Source of the DNA: Xenorhabdus poinarii G6
GTDB taxonomy: Bacteria; Pseudomonadota; Gammaproteobacteria; Enterobacterales; Enterobacteriaceae
Assembly (NCBI RefSeq): GCF_000968175.1
Contig: NZ_FO704551.1
Coordinates: forward strand, 2,046,001-2,110,000
Length of the DNA stretch: 64,000 nt
Direction of reading: 5' to 3'
Each line of letters starts with the position of its first letter. Position 1 is the first letter of the stretch. Under the pieces are notes generated by a model. That model was not told where the DNA came from, did not search any database, and saw only the letters and a program-made list of their open reading frames with translations. Positions 44,695-55,119 of the stretch are shown piece after piece. The position numbers and the translations under genes are program-made.

Positions 44695-46005
44695 ATGCAA
44701 ATCTCTGAGCGCCCCACCCGGCGGCGGTATTTTGTCGTCTTCATGTTATTTGTAATCGTCATCATTAACTATATAGATCGTGCCAACCTAGCGATAGCAT
44801 CGCCTCATATTGAAGCTGAATTTGGTTTATCCTCTGTACAGATGGGATATATTTTCTCAGCATTTGGCTGGACATATGCTTTGTTCCAGATCCCGGGAGG
44901 ACAGTTTCTGGATTTAATTGGCTCAAAAATCACTTATTTTATCGCTATATTGGGCTGGTCGACGGCAACATTATTTCAAGGTTTTGCTAATGGTTTTATC
45001 TCATTACTTACCCTTCGTGCCATTACCGGGGTATTTGAAGCTCCTTCATTCCCAACGAATAACCGGGTCATCAGTAGCTGGTACCCGGAGCAGGAACGTG
45101 CCGGGGCAATCGCTATCTATACTTCCGGTCAGTATGTCGGATTGGCCTTCTTTACCCCGGTACTTATCTGGGTGCAGCATGTTCTGAGCTGGCACTGGGT
45201 ATTTATCATGACGGGTACCGTGGGTATTTTCTGGTCATTTTTCTGGTTAATGAAATATAAGAGCGTTAATCAGGATCAAAAAGTGAATGAAGCAGAACGA
45301 CAGCATATACTAAGCGGCGGTGCGATTTCTGATGATGAAGATATTCAGGGCGAAAATAAAACGAAGGCCCGTCACAAACTGACACTGACTGACTGGAAAC
45401 TGGTATTCCACCCTAAATTACTCGGGGTTTATATTGTTCAGTTTGCACTTGCCACCACGGTCTGGTTTTTCCTGACATGGTTCCCGACTTACCTGAGTAA
45501 AGGACGGGATATTGACCTGTCCACCACAGAGTTAATGACCGCAATACCTTTTATTGCCGCCTTTCTCGGTGTGATTTCTGGGGGGTTCCTGGCTGATAAA
45601 CTTGTCAGAATGGGGAAAAGTATCGGCATCGCAAGAAAAACACCGATTCTGATTGGTCTGGTATTATCAATGTCGATTGTCCTGGCTAATTACACGACAA
45701 ACATCAATATTATTGTGTGCTTGCTGGCGATTGCTTTTTTCGGCAATGGTTTTGCTTCACAGGCATGGTCACTGGTTTCCTCTATGGCGCCGGTGCATTT
45801 AATCGGTACGAGTGGTGGTTGCTTCAATTTCTTCGGCGCATTAGGTGGTGTTTCGGTACCTATCATTGTCGGATACCTTGCTCAATATTATGGGTTTGTA
45901 CCGGCGCTGGTCTATATTGCCCTCGTGGTGTTACTGAGTATTATTTCTTTCCTCTTCCTTATTGGAAAAGTTGAACGAATAAAACATGCAGGGCTTGCGT
46001 ATTAA
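44695..46005 (+). CDS. dgoT: D-galactonate/H+ symporter
   Basis: This 436-aa protein has 12 helices and belongs to the anion:cation symporter branch of the major facilitator superfamily (ACS). NYIDRANLAIASPHIEAEFGLS near residue 25, FGWTYALFQIPGGQFLDLIG, RAITGVFEAPSFPTNNRV and the central loop near residues 200-230 match DgoT. It imports D-galactonate with protons. It lies 52 bp after dgoD, after an AGGACA ribosome binding site, and ends the operon. Confidence 0.93.
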   Translation: MQISERPTRRRYFVVFMLFVIVIINYIDRANLAIASPHIEAEFGLSSVQMGYIFSAFGWTYALFQIPGGQFLDLIGSKITYFIAILGWSTATLFQGFANGFISLLTLRAITGVFEAPSFPTNNRVISSWYPEQERAGAIAIYTSGQYVGLAFFTPVLIWVQHVLSWHWVFIMTGTVGIFWSFFWLMKYKSVNQDQKVNEAERQHILSGGAISDDEDIQGENKTKARHKLTLTDWKLVFHPKLLGVYIVQFALATTVWFFLTWFPTYLSKGRDIDLSTTELMTAIPFIAAFLGVISGGFLADKLVRMGKSIGIARKTPILIGLVLSMSIVLANYTTNINIIVCLLAIAFFGNGFASQAWSLVSSMAPVHLIGTSGGCFNFFGALGGVSVPIIVGYLAQYYGFVPALVYIALVVLLSIISFLFLIGKVERIKHAGLAY

Positions 46006-46052
46006 AATGGACTTGCAATAACCGATGAAAAGAAACGCCAGGATGATATCAA

Positions 46053-46113
46053 CAAACTCCGTTGACGGTAACGGAGTTTGTCAGTAGATAGCGATCCTCC
46101 GGTAAAACCGGAG
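46053..46113. terminator. dgo operon/pepN terminator pair
   Basis: CAAACTCCGT (46053-46062) pairs with ACGGAGTTTG (46071-46080), a perfect 10-bp stem. A second stem CTCCGGT/ACCGGAG follows (46097-46103/46107-46113). They separate dgoT from convergent pepN. Confidence 0.7.
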
Positions 46114-46124
46114 CATATGGCCTA

Positions 46125-48743
46125 TCAGCTTTCAAGTGCCTTAGTGATTTTTTCGTACAAATCACCGGACAAGTTTTCCAGCGCTTTCAATTGTTCCAGT
46201 GCCTCACGCATTAAAGCCTGACGTTTCTCACCGTAACGTTTCAGACGGAGCAATGGATTAATCAAGCTTGATGCGACCTGCGGATTCCGGCTATTCAGAT
46301 CGGTTAACACTTCCACCAAGAATTGATAACCACGGCCATCTTCAGTATGGAAAGCAACTGCATTGCTGGTGAAAAACGTTCTTAATAGCGCATAAACACG
46401 GTTTGGATTACTCAGGCTGAAAGCACGATGCTTCATTAAGTCACGCACCTTATCAAGTGCATCAAAGGCAGGATTGGTTGCTTGTAACCGGAACCATTTA
46501 TCCATCACCAAACCATCCTGATGCCAGCGCTGATCAAATTCATCCATCAATTGATAACTGCAAGGTAATTCAGCAGCGACTGCCGCAGACAAAGCCGCAA
46601 CACTGTCAGTCATATTATCAGCCTGATAATATTGTGCTGCCACTAATTTATCAGCCAGCGCGGTATTCTCAATAAAGGCTAAATAATAGAGGCAGGTATT
46701 ACGCAAATCGCGTTTCGCAATATCCTGATGATCCACCCGGTATGCACCTGTATGAAGGCTATGATAAACCGCCGAGAATTCATCAACCATGTCATTCGCC
46801 AGCACCTTCGTCATCGCACAAATGACATCATGAATAGCGTCAGGATCGACGACCGTAAACTGTTCCGCGATTTCATTTTCCGATGGCAGAGTCAGGATCA
46901 AGGCGGCCAACGCCGGATCGATCTCTTTATCCAGTAATACAGCGCGGAAAGCATCAATGATCGCTGTCGGGAGTTCCAGGGGCTGGGATTTTTGCTTGCG
47001 GGCAACATTCAGCTTCACATAATGGGTCAGCAATGTCTGCGCGGCATCCCAACGAGAGAACTCATTACGCGCATGTTTCATCAAGAATGAAAGCTGCTCA
47101 TCACTGTATGGATAATCCAATTTCACTGGCGCAGAAAATTCACGCAATAAAGAAGGCACCGGCCGTGATGAAACATCATCAAACACAAATGTTTGTTCTG
47201 CATGAATGATGTTCAAAACATGATGCACAGGCTGACCATGACGACGCAACGGGATGACGTTTCCTTGTTCATCATAAAGCTCAATATCCAGAGGAATGTG
47301 CAGCGGGAGCTTCTCTTTCTGGTCTGCGGTTGACGGCGTCATTTGATTGACGTGCAAAATATATTGCTGTTTTTCTGCATCATATTCATCACGCACCGTC
47401 AACACCGGCGTCCCGGATTGGCTATACCAGCGACGGAAAAGCGTCAAATCAACGTTTGAAGCATCTTCCATTGCCTGAACAAAATCATCACAAGTGGCTG
47501 CGCTGCCATCATGGCGGTGAATATAAAGTTGCATGCCTGCCTGAAATTGCGTTTCACCCAGTAACGTGTGGATCATCCGAATAACTTCTGCCCCTTTTTC
47601 ATAGACAGTTAAGGTATAAAAGTTATTCATCTCCATCACCTGATCAGGGCGAATAGGATGCGCCATCGGACTGGCATCTTCAGCAAATTGAGCCGCACGC
47701 ATAACGCGCACGTTATTGATGCGGTTAACAGAACGTGATCCCAGATCAGAACTGAATTCTTGATCACGGAATACGGTCAACCCCTCTTTCAGACTTAACT
47801 GAAACCAGTCACGGCATGTAATCCGGTTTCCTGTCCAGTTATGGAAATATTCATGGCCAATCACCGCTTCAATAGCAAGATAGTCTTTGTCTGTCGCGGT
47901 TTCCGTTTTTGCCAGAACATATTTGGAATTGAAAACATTCAGCCCCTTGTTCTCCATCGCCCCCATGTTAAAGAAATCCACGGCGACGATCATATAGATA
48001 TCAAGGTCATACTCCAAACCAAAGCGAGTTTCATCCCATTTCATCGAGTTTTTCAACGATGTCATGGCCCAATCCGCACGATCCAAATTGCCCCGATCAA
48101 CAAACAGCGCCAGTGCAACTTCACGACCACTGCGAGTCACAAATGTGTCACGCAAAACATCAAAGTCACCCGCTACCAATGCGAACAAATAAGCAGGTTT
48201 TGGGAATGGATCTTGCCATTTCACCCAATGACGTCCATCTTCCAGCTCGCCTTGCCCAATACAGTTACCATTGGAAAGTAGGGATGGATACTTGGATTTA
48301 TCCGCCGTAATACGTGTTGTAAAACACGCCAGAACATCTGGACGATCCAAATAATACGTAATATGGCGGAACCCTTCCGCTTCACATTGGGTACACAGGG
48401 CATCTCCAGACACATATAGCCCTTCAAGGGCGGTATTTGCTGAGGGGTTAATGTCATTCACTATTTTCAGGGTAAACTGAGCCGGGATCTGCTCAATCCG
48501 CAGTTTTCCATCCTGTTCCTGATAATGTTCCCACGCTTTATCATCTATATAGAGAGCTTTTAATGTGAGATTTTCTCCATCCAAAACCAGTGAGGTCATA
48601 TCATTAGTCAGACGTTTTACCTGACTAATTGCCGTCACCGTTGTTTTCTCAGCACTCAATTCAAAATCGAGATCAATATCAGTAATCGTGTATTCTGGTG
48701 CTTGATAGTCCAGACGGTGTTTAACAAGTCGCTGTTGTGTCAT
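46125..48743 (-). CDS. pepN: Aminopeptidase N
   Basis: This 872-aa M1 metallopeptidase has the substrate motif MGAMENKG (about residue 262) and the zinc site VIGHEYFHNWTGNRITCRDW (HEXXH near residue 298, distal Glu in LKEGLTVF). N- and C-terminal domains are as in the E. coli enzyme (870 aa). It is the main cytoplasmic aminopeptidase. It was the original neighbour of pyrD before the foreign insertion. Confidence 0.97.
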   Translation of the reverse strand: MTQQRLVKHRLDYQAPEYTITDIDLDFELSAEKTTVTAISQVKRLTNDMTSLVLDGENLTLKALYIDDKAWEHYQEQDGKLRIEQIPAQFTLKIVNDINPSANTALEGLYVSGDALCTQCEAEGFRHITYYLDRPDVLACFTTRITADKSKYPSLLSNGNCIGQGELEDGRHWVKWQDPFPKPAYLFALVAGDFDVLRDTFVTRSGREVALALFVDRGNLDRADWAMTSLKNSMKWDETRFGLEYDLDIYMIVAVDFFNMGAMENKGLNVFNSKYVLAKTETATDKDYLAIEAVIGHEYFHNWTGNRITCRDWFQLSLKEGLTVFRDQEFSSDLGSRSVNRINNVRVMRAAQFAEDASPMAHPIRPDQVMEMNNFYTLTVYEKGAEVIRMIHTLLGETQFQAGMQLYIHRHDGSAATCDDFVQAMEDASNVDLTLFRRWYSQSGTPVLTVRDEYDAEKQQYILHVNQMTPSTADQKEKLPLHIPLDIELYDEQGNVIPLRRHGQPVHHVLNIIHAEQTFVFDDVSSRPVPSLLREFSAPVKLDYPYSDEQLSFLMKHARNEFSRWDAAQTLLTHYVKLNVARKQKSQPLELPTAIIDAFRAVLLDKEIDPALAALILTLPSENEIAEQFTVVDPDAIHDVICAMTKVLANDMVDEFSAVYHSLHTGAYRVDHQDIAKRDLRNTCLYYLAFIENTALADKLVAAQYYQADNMTDSVAALSAAVAAELPCSYQLMDEFDQRWHQDGLVMDKWFRLQATNPAFDALDKVRDLMKHRAFSLSNPNRVYALLRTFFTSNAVAFHTEDGRGYQFLVEVLTDLNSRNPQVASSLINPLLRLKRYGEKRQALMREALEQLKALENLSGDLYEKITKALES

Positions 48744-49187
48744 AGGGAACCTTTTCCATTACGTTTTAACAGGCATATTGCACAGATATTTTTTTACAGG
48801 TACAGTCTCACATCAATATCGCCGGTATCACGATATCATCTTAATGACAAAGCGCCTGACAAGCTGCGTTTCTATCAAAACAGGCAAAACGCTAACGCTG
48901 CCACAGAGTCAACGTCCTTTCAATCAATAAGTCTCTTTTTTCACATGTTAATAACTTATTAAATAAAATGGTATGCTATGTAGCGATATATTGGTGCTTT
49001 CGTGCTAATTGTCATTTCATCGCTCATTTAACATGATATTATCTCTAAATGGATTAACCTTAATCTTTAGATTCGGGAAAATATATGCCGCGATATGGCT
49101 TTAATAACGCAATAATCACGGTATACTCTCCCGACTTTTATCGATTTAGCTGACACGAATACGCTCCGCGAGGATGCCTGACGCGCC
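48744..49187. other. pepN-pncB divergent promoter region
   Basis: This 444-bp gap must hold promoters for both genes. The part from 48930 to 49140 is very AT-rich. I see no clear NadR box (TGTTTA-N6-TAAACA) upstream of pncB and no supported small gene. Confidence 0.5.
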
Positions 49188-50402
49188 ATGACCTTAGACG
49201 CTACCCCGATTATTAAATCGCTGCTTGATACTGATGCCTATAAATTTCACATGCAGCAAGCAGTGTACCACCACTACAGCAAGATTCCTGTTGTTGCCGA
49301 ATTTCGTTGCCGTGGTGATGAACTGCTCGGAGAATACGCCGAGACTTTACGCCATCAGATTGACTTGATGGCAGACTTAGCATTGACAGAACGCGAATTC
49401 GATTATCTTTCTCGCCTCCCGTTTTTTAAACAGGATTATCTGGACTGGTGCAAAACATTCCGCTTTAATCCTAAACAAGTCGACGTATCTGTTACTCATC
49501 AGGGACAGTTGGCCATCCGTATTTCCGGTTTATGGCATGAAGTGATCTTGTGGGAAGTGCCTCTGCTTGCCCTGATCAGCGAATTAGTTCATCGCCATCG
49601 CTCACCTGAAATAACACCGGAAGAGGCGGTTATTCAGCTAAGAAAATTAATTGAGCTGTTTTATCAAGAAGCGGCGGAAGAAAATGTCGATTTGTCCGGC
49701 TTCAAGTTAATGGATTTTGGTACTCGTCGGCGTTTCTCACACGCAGTTCAATACGCCATTATTAATGAACTAAAAAGCAGTTTTCCCTATTTGATCGGAA
49801 CCAGCAATTATCAACTGGCGAAACAGCTTGATCTTCCGCCCCTTGGTACCCAAGCGCACGAATGGTTTCAGGCTCATCAACAAATTACTCCAGAATTGGC
49901 CAACAGCCAGCGGGCGGCTCTGCAAACATGGCTGGATGAATATCCAAACCAGCTGGGTATTGCTCTGACTGATTGCATCACCATGGATGCTTTCCTGCGC
50001 GATTTTGACAAACCATTGGCAACGGCTTACCAGGGTCTGCGCCATGATTCTGGCGATCCTGTTGAGTGGGGTGAAAAAGCGATAGCCCACTATCAATCGC
50101 TAGGTATCGACCCAATGACGAAAACATTAGTGTTCTCCGATAGTTTGGATCTGCAAAAAGCCCTGACGTTATACCGCCATTTCTATCAGAGAATTAATGT
50201 TATTTTCGGTATTGGCACGCGGTTAACCTGCAATATTCCGGGGATCAAGCCACTGAATATTGTTATTAAGCTCATTGAATGCAATGGTCAGCCGGTAGCA
50301 AAACTGTCGGATAGTCCCGGAAAAACGATCTGTGAAGATGATGAGTTTGTCGATAGATTACGTCGTGCGTTTGACATTCCTTATATCGAGAAAGCAGTAT
50401 AA
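49188..50402 (+). CDS. pncB: Nicotinate phosphoribosyltransferase
   Basis: This 404-aa protein begins [20 protein letters not shown] (after residue 10) and has [18 protein letters not shown] with the autophosphorylated His region, [23 protein letters not shown], and [16 protein letters not shown]. It joins nicotinate and PRPP in the NAD salvage pathway. Order and orientation next to asnS fit E. coli. Confidence 0.96.
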   Translation: MTLDATPIIKSLLDTDAYKFHMQQAVYHHYSKIPVVAEFRCRGDELLGEYAETLRHQIDLMADLALTEREFDYLSRLPFFKQDYLDWCKTFRFNPKQVDVSVTHQGQLAIRISGLWHEVILWEVPLLALISELVHRHRSPEITPEEAVIQLRKLIELFYQEAAEENVDLSGFKLMDFGTRRRFSHAVQYAIINELKSSFPYLIGTSNYQLAKQLDLPPLGTQAHEWFQAHQQITPELANSQRAALQTWLDEYPNQLGIALTDCITMDAFLRDFDKPLATAYQGLRHDSGDPVEWGEKAIAHYQSLGIDPMTKTLVFSDSLDLQKALTLYRHFYQRINVIFGIGTRLTCNIPGIKPLNIVIKLIECNGQPVAKLSDSPGKTICEDDEFVDRLRRAFDIPYIEKAV

Positions 50403-50420
50403 TCCGACCAATTGCCCTTT

Positions 50421-50447
50421 GCGTAACCTACTTTATGTGGGTTACGC
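50421..50447. terminator. Hairpin after pncB
   Basis: GCGTAACC (50421-50428) pairs with GGTTACGC (50440-50447). No clear U-run follows, so it may be a weak or factor-dependent terminator. Confidence 0.45.
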
Positions 50448-50611
50448 AACTCAAAAAACCATTTTTCCCTCTGTTTCCTCATGAAGACCCGCAATTTCCT
50501 CTTGTTTCCTGAGAGATGACAAGTAAGATAGCAGTGCTACTCCCCAATGAGGGGGTATTTAGCGTAAATCTATCTAGTTATTAATCCACTATATCAAAAA
50601 GAGAGAAATTT

Positions 50612-52012
50612 ATGAGCGTAGCGCCTGTGGTCGATGTACTGCAAGGTCGTGTTCCGGTTGACAGCGAAGTCACCGTTCGCGGTTGGGTACGTACAAGGAG
50701 AGATTCTAAAGCTGGTATCTCATTCCTCGCCGTCTATGACGGTTCCTGCTTTAATCCATTACAGGCCGTCGTTAATAATGATTTACCTAATTATCAGGAT
50801 GAAGTCTTACATTTAACCACGGGCTGTTCTGTCGAAATTACGGGTATCGTGGTGGAATCACAGGGAAAAGGCCAGTCTTTTGAGCTACAAGCCACTAAAG
50901 TCGTTGTAGTTGGCGCGGTTGAAGATCCAGATACCTACCCGATGGCGGCTAAACGTCACAGTATTGAATACCTGCGTGAAGTGGCCCACCTTCGCCCACG
51001 TACCAACTTAATCGGTGCCGTTGCCCGTGTTCGCCATACATTGGCTCAGGCTCTGCACCGTTTCTTCCATGAAAACGGCTTCTTCTGGATGTCATCCCCC
51101 CTGATCACCGCATCAGATACAGAAGGTGCCGGTGAAATGTTCCGCGTTTCCACGTTGGATCTGCAAAACTTACCACGTACAGATAAGGGCGACGTGGATT
51201 TCAGCCAGGATTTCTTCGGCCGTGAAGCTTTCCTGACCGTATCTGGTCAGTTGAACGGGGAAGCCTATGCGTGTGCCTTGAGCAAAATTTACACCTTCGG
51301 ACCAACCTTCCGTGCAGAGAATTCCAATACCAGCCGACACTTGGCCGAGTTCTGGATGGTTGAACCAGAAGTGGCTTTTGCCGATCTAAATGATATCGCC
51401 AAACTTTCCGAAGACATGCTGAAATATGTTTTCAAAGCAGCCTTAGCAGAGCGCGCCGACGATCTGGCTTTCTTTGCAGAACGTGTTGATAGTGACGTTA
51501 TCACCCGTTTGGAAAAATTTGTCGATTCTGACTTCATCCAATTGGATTACACCGATGCAATAGAAATTCTGGAAAATTGCGGTCAGAAATTTGAGAATCC
51601 GGTTTTCTGGGGCGTAGATTTATCATCAGAACATGAGCGCTATTTGGCAGAAAAACATTTCAATGCGCCAGTGATCATGAAGAACTATCCAAAAGATATC
51701 AAAGCATTCTACATGCGCATGAACGAAGATGGTAAAACGGTTGCCGCGATGGATGTTCTGGCACCAGGCATCGGCGAAATCATCGGTGGTTCTCAGCGTG
51801 AAGAGCGTCTGGATGTGTTGGATCAGCGTATGGAAGAGATGGGACTGAATAAAGAAGATTACTGGTGGTATCGTGATCTGCGCCGTTACGGCACCGTTCC
51901 CCATGCCGGCTTTGGTTTGGGCTTCGAACGTCTGGTGGCTTATGTCACTGGCGTATCCAATGTCCGTGACGTTATCCCATTCCCTCGGACACCAAGAAAC
52001 GCAAGTTTCTAA
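50612..52012 (+). CDS. asnS: Asparaginyl-tRNA synthetase
   Basis: This 466-aa class IIb synthetase has an N-terminal OB fold ([22 protein letters not shown]) for the anticodon, motif 2 ([21 protein letters not shown], cited in part) and motif 3 ([21 protein letters not shown]). It charges tRNA-Asn. GAGAG precedes the ATG. Its rho-independent terminator is now split by an IS element. Confidence 0.97.
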   Translation: MSVAPVVDVLQGRVPVDSEVTVRGWVRTRRDSKAGISFLAVYDGSCFNPLQAVVNNDLPNYQDEVLHLTTGCSVEITGIVVESQGKGQSFELQATKVVVVGAVEDPDTYPMAAKRHSIEYLREVAHLRPRTNLIGAVARVRHTLAQALHRFFHENGFFWMSSPLITASDTEGAGEMFRVSTLDLQNLPRTDKGDVDFSQDFFGREAFLTVSGQLNGEAYACALSKIYTFGPTFRAENSNTSRHLAEFWMVEPEVAFADLNDIAKLSEDMLKYVFKAALAERADDLAFFAERVDSDVITRLEKFVDSDFIQLDYTDAIEILENCGQKFENPVFWGVDLSSEHERYLAEKHFNAPVIMKNYPKDIKAFYMRMNEDGKTVAAMDVLAPGIGEIIGGSQREERLDVLDQRMEEMGLNKEDYWWYRDLRRYGTVPHAGFGLGFERLVAYVTGVSNVRDVIPFPRTPRNASF

Positions 52013-52107
52013 TGAATTAGCTCAAAAAACAATCTATAAATAGATTGAAAATCAATTTATTAAAAAGCCAGCTTTTTGAACTGACCCCAGAAAGTTGGAC
52101 ATTTTAG

Positions 52108-52881
52108 TTAAACGGCGTGTAAGGCCTGATTTCGATATGCTATCGGAGTTAGGCCTTTTAATTTCACCTTGATCCGTTTTGTATTGTAATATTCAATGTA
52201 TTCTTCTATTTTTTCAATCAGTTCATCCGCACTTTTAAAGTGCTGCTGGTGATACATTTCTGTTTTGAGTAAGGCAAAAAAGTTTTCTGCCATCGCATTA
52301 TCCAAACAGTTCCCTTTCCTCGACATACTTTGTTTAATATCTTTATCAGCAAGTTGCTTTTGATAAGCCTTATGCCGATATTGCCAACCTTGATCACTGT
52401 GAATGAGTGGCTTAGCGTGAGCATCTAGCCCATCTAATGCCTCTTTTAGCATCTCTGTCACTAAAGGCAGACTCGCCTTTTTCGCCACGTTGTAAGCGAT
52501 AACCTCTTGATTAAATAAGTCAATAATAGGTGATAGATAGACTTTTTGTTCATTCACTTTAAATTCCGTCACATCCGTTACCCATTTCTCATTAGGTTTT
52601 GTCGCGCGAAAATCTCTTGCCAACCAATTCGGTGCTGTTTTTCCAACTTCCCCACGATAAGAACGATATTTCTTCGGCCTTACCGTGGATTTTAGGTTTA
52701 ATTGCCCCATTAATCGTTGTACTGTTTTATGATTGATTTTAAAGCCATTTTTTCTCAATGCTAAATGAATGCGGCGATAACCATAACGACCTTTATGCTC
52801 ATGATAGATAGTTTTAATCATCTCTATTTCTTGTTCATAAGCACGCGTTTTTTTAAGCGCCTGGCATTGATAGTAAAACAC
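52108..52881 (-). CDS. IS150-like transposase OrfB, copy 1
   Basis: The 257-aa frame has HTH_21 (GRYGYRRIHLALRKNGFKIN) and the rve core with DDE residues in WVTDVTEF, PLIHSDQGWQYRH and NAMAENFFALLKTEMY (Glu). It is intact and differs from the second copy by a single Gly/Arg change near residue 59 (LMGQLN). Confidence 0.92.
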   Translation of the reverse strand: MFYYQCQALKKTRAYEQEIEMIKTIYHEHKGRYGYRRIHLALRKNGFKINHKTVQRLMGQLNLKSTVRPKKYRSYRGEVGKTAPNWLARDFRATKPNEKWVTDVTEFKVNEQKVYLSPIIDLFNQEVIAYNVAKKASLPLVTEMLKEALDGLDAHAKPLIHSDQGWQYRHKAYQKQLADKDIKQSMSRKGNCLDNAMAENFFALLKTEMYHQQHFKSADELIEKIEEYIEYYNTKRIKVKLKGLTPIAYRNQALHAV

Positions 52882-52949
52882 GCTTCTTGCAAGATTAATG
52901 GCACAAAGTAAGTGCTTTAATGGATATTTCTTTTTAAGAGCTAAAACAA

Positions 52950-53456
52950 TTAACGCTTTTTCTTTGCTCGTGGGCGTTTCTTCTGTTCCAGCTCTGCTAA
53001 CTTTTTTAGGACCGCATTTTCTGCCCGCAAATAAGCTAATTCTTCTTTAAGTTCCTCAACTGTCATTTCGTCATCAGATTTCGGCGGGGTTTTAGGTCGG
53101 GATTTCATTGGGGGTCTTCCTCGCTGAGGACTTTCGAGTCCTTTGATACCGGTTTCATTATACTTATCAAGCCAGACTGATAAGGTACCTGGAGTCGTTA
53201 AATTGAGAACTGCACTAGTGTGAGTGAGGGACCAATCATGTGTCCACATTAATTTTAAAGCTTGGAGTTTTGTGACAGTACAAAGAGAGTGAGACGTTGG
53301 CAAAAAGGCGTTATCGCCATGAATGGCAACAACTTGAGCCCAGTATCGAATTTGTCGAGAAGAGATTGAATATTCCGCTGATAGCTTATCCGATGTGTTA
53401 CCTGCCAGACATCGTTTAGCAATAATGATTTTTAGTTCACGACTATATTTAGACAT
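52950..53456 (-). CDS. IS150-like transposase OrfA, copy 1
   Basis: From the ATG at 53456 (MSKYSRELKIIIAKRCL) the 168-aa product has two helix-turn-helix segments (SAEYSISSRQIRYWAQ; SLTHTSAVLNLTTPGTLSVWL) and a coiled coil (MTVEELKEELAYLRAENAVLKKL, cited in part). The Lys-rich end RAKKKR overlaps the A-rich frameshift site that yields OrfAB. An extension to 53540 lies outside the IS and is not coding. Confidence 0.9.
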   Translation of the reverse strand: MSKYSRELKIIIAKRCLAGNTSDKLSAEYSISSRQIRYWAQVVAIHGDNAFLPTSHSLCTVTKLQALKLMWTHDWSLTHTSAVLNLTTPGTLSVWLDKYNETGIKGLESPQRGRPPMKSRPKTPPKSDDEMTVEELKEELAYLRAENAVLKKLAELEQKKRPRAKKKR

Positions 53457-53558
53457 AAAAAACCCCCAGTAATTAGTTGTCCAACTATTGGGGGTCACTT
53501 CATTTTGCTGGCTTTTTTCATATAATGAAAAAAAGTGCATGAAAAAAGTTCCCTAATA

Positions 53559-53598
53559 TTTACATTTTGAAACATCTATTTTCATTTTGTTACGGATT
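53559..53598. promoter_or_regulatory. OmpR-binding region of the porin promoter
   Basis: TTTACATTTTGAAACATC followed by TTTTCATTTTGTTACGG resembles the F1-type OmpR sites of E. coli ompF (TTTACTTTTGGTTACAT and repeats). GCTTTTGTAGCATTTTGAGGGTAG just after it matches the F3/core promoter part. OmpR-P would control the porin by osmolarity. The IS end lies only 57 bp upstream. Confidence 0.65.
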
Positions 53599-53761
53599 TT
53601 GTGCTTTTGTAGCATTTTGAGGGTAGATAAAATTTATCACCAATGGAACACTGGTCGCCGACTAATAAGACACTCGAGACTCACAAATAGTTCCAAAAAT
53701 TTTTAGTGTTCTATTTCTGGCAGTGGCAGGTGTCTAAATAACACCAATGAGGGTAATAATA

Positions 53762-54877
53762 ATGAAACGCAATATTCTTGCAGTGGTAATCCCAGCTCTG
53801 CTGGTTGCTGGTACAGCAAACGCAGCTGAAATCTTTAACAAAGATGGCAACAAACTGGATCTGTACGGTAAAATCGATGTTCGTCATCAGATCGCAGATG
53901 AAAGAAGCGGCGAAGATGGTGATGCTTCTTACGCTCGTATCGGCATTAAAGGCGAAACTCAGATCTCTGACCAACTGACGGGTTTTGGCCGTTGGGAATA
54001 CAACCTGAGAGCGCATCAAGAAGAAGGTAAAGGTACACAAGATATCTATACTCGCCTGGCTTACGCTGGTTTGAAGTTCGCTAACTACGGCTCACTGGAT
54101 TACGGCCGTAACTACGGCGTAAACTACGACGTCAACGTATGGACTGACGTACTGCCAATCTTTGGTGCTGATGCCATGTCTCATACTGATAACTACATGA
54201 CTGGCCGTGCTACAGGTCTGTTGACTTACCGTAACACTGACTTCTTCGGTCTGGTTGATGGCCTGAACTTTGCGCTGCAATACCAAGGTCAAAACAGCGA
54301 GCGCACCAAAAATAATCGTAAAGGATCTACAGCTAATGGTGATGGCTACGGCTTATCCACTACCTACAACGTAGGTTACGGTATCACTGTGGGTGGTTCT
54401 TACGCTAACTCTACTCGTGCAAACGGTGACTGGGATCAGACTGCTGCTCACGGTGAACGTGCTGAAGCATGGAACATCGGTGCTAAATACGATGCTAACA
54501 ACGTATACCTGGCTGCAATGTACGGTGAAACCCGTAATATGACCTCAGGTTCAGTCATGGTTGATGGCACAAAATACTCAAATATTGCTAATAAAACTCA
54601 AAACATCGAACTGACTGCACAATATCTGTTCGCTGACTTGGGTCTGAAACCTTCTCTGGGTTACGTTCAGTCCAAAGGTAAAGATCTGGGGCGTAACGAC
54701 GGTTACAAAGGTTTTGACGCAGATCTGGTTAAATATGTTTCTGTAGGTACTTACTACTACTTTAACAAAAACCTGTCTACCTACATCGATTACAAAATCA
54801 ACCTGCTGGACAAAAACGAAGGCGGCGATGCAAACGCTCGTAACGTATTAGGTCTTGGTCTGACTTATCAGTTCTAA
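53762..54877 (+). CDS. ompF: OmpF-type general porin (OpnP-like)
   Basis: From the ATG at 53762 the 371-aa precursor has a signal peptide ending AGTANA, then [19 protein letters not shown], the constriction-loop region ([17 protein letters not shown]; the PEFGG motif of E. coli is altered to PIFGA) and 16 beta-strands ending [11 protein letters not shown]. It is the trimeric diffusion porin. It occupies the ompF place between asnS and aspC. Xenorhabdus calls its homologue OpnP. It is now flanked by direct IS copies. Confidence 0.93.
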   Translation: MKRNILAVVIPALLVAGTANAAEIFNKDGNKLDLYGKIDVRHQIADERSGEDGDASYARIGIKGETQISDQLTGFGRWEYNLRAHQEEGKGTQDIYTRLAYAGLKFANYGSLDYGRNYGVNYDVNVWTDVLPIFGADAMSHTDNYMTGRATGLLTYRNTDFFGLVDGLNFALQYQGQNSERTKNNRKGSTANGDGYGLSTTYNVGYGITVGGSYANSTRANGDWDQTAAHGERAEAWNIGAKYDANNVYLAAMYGETRNMTSGSVMVDGTKYSNIANKTQNIELTAQYLFADLGLKPSLGYVQSKGKDLGRNDGYKGFDADLVKYVSVGTYYYFNKNLSTYIDYKINLLDKNEGGDANARNVLGLGLTYQF

Positions 54878-54930
54878 TCACTGTAGATAAATTGTTTAAC
54901 GAAATGCTAAACACATTGATCGCAGAAAAA

Positions 54931-54948
54931 GCAGCGCTTCGGCGCTGC
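54931..54948 (+). terminator. Porin terminator
   Basis: GCAGCGC-TTCG-GCGCTGC is a perfect 7-bp stem with a stable UUCG tetraloop, preceded by AAAAA and followed by TTTTT. Confidence 0.92.
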
Positions 54949-55119
54949 TTTTTACATTTTACCTCACTGTTTTTTCAGACTATTTTTTCACTCCGTAGAC
55001 GACTTCACAAGATTTTATTCTTTTTGCTACAAGTGGTTGGCAAATGGATTCCTTAAGGTTACCCTGAGCGGTGTATCACTTACTTTGGGCTTAATTCTCC
55101 GAGTCTTGGAATCAAAAAA

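Larger units (their letters stand above)
52077..53502 (-). mobile_element. IS150-like element, copy 1 (in asnS terminator)
   Basis: 1426 bp with ends TGAACTGACCCCAGAAAGTTGG and, inward from the right, TGAAGTGACCCCCAATAGTTGG. It encodes OrfA and OrfB on the - strand. It is nearly identical to the copy at 56354 and in the same orientation. Confidence 0.92.
52062..53518 (+). terminator. asnS terminator, loop interrupted by an IS element
   Basis: AAAAAGCCAGC (52062-52072) and GCTGGCTTTTTT (53507-53518) are the two arms of one perfect rho-independent terminator. The loop TTTT is present on both sides of the inserted element (52073-52076 and 53503-53506), so TTTT is the likely 4-bp target duplication. 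Confidence 0.8.

Noticed and set aside
47841..48281. A long + strand frame (146 codons)
   Set aside because: It is entirely antisense to pepN, whose zinc-site region is unmistakable; it arises from codon bias on the other strand.
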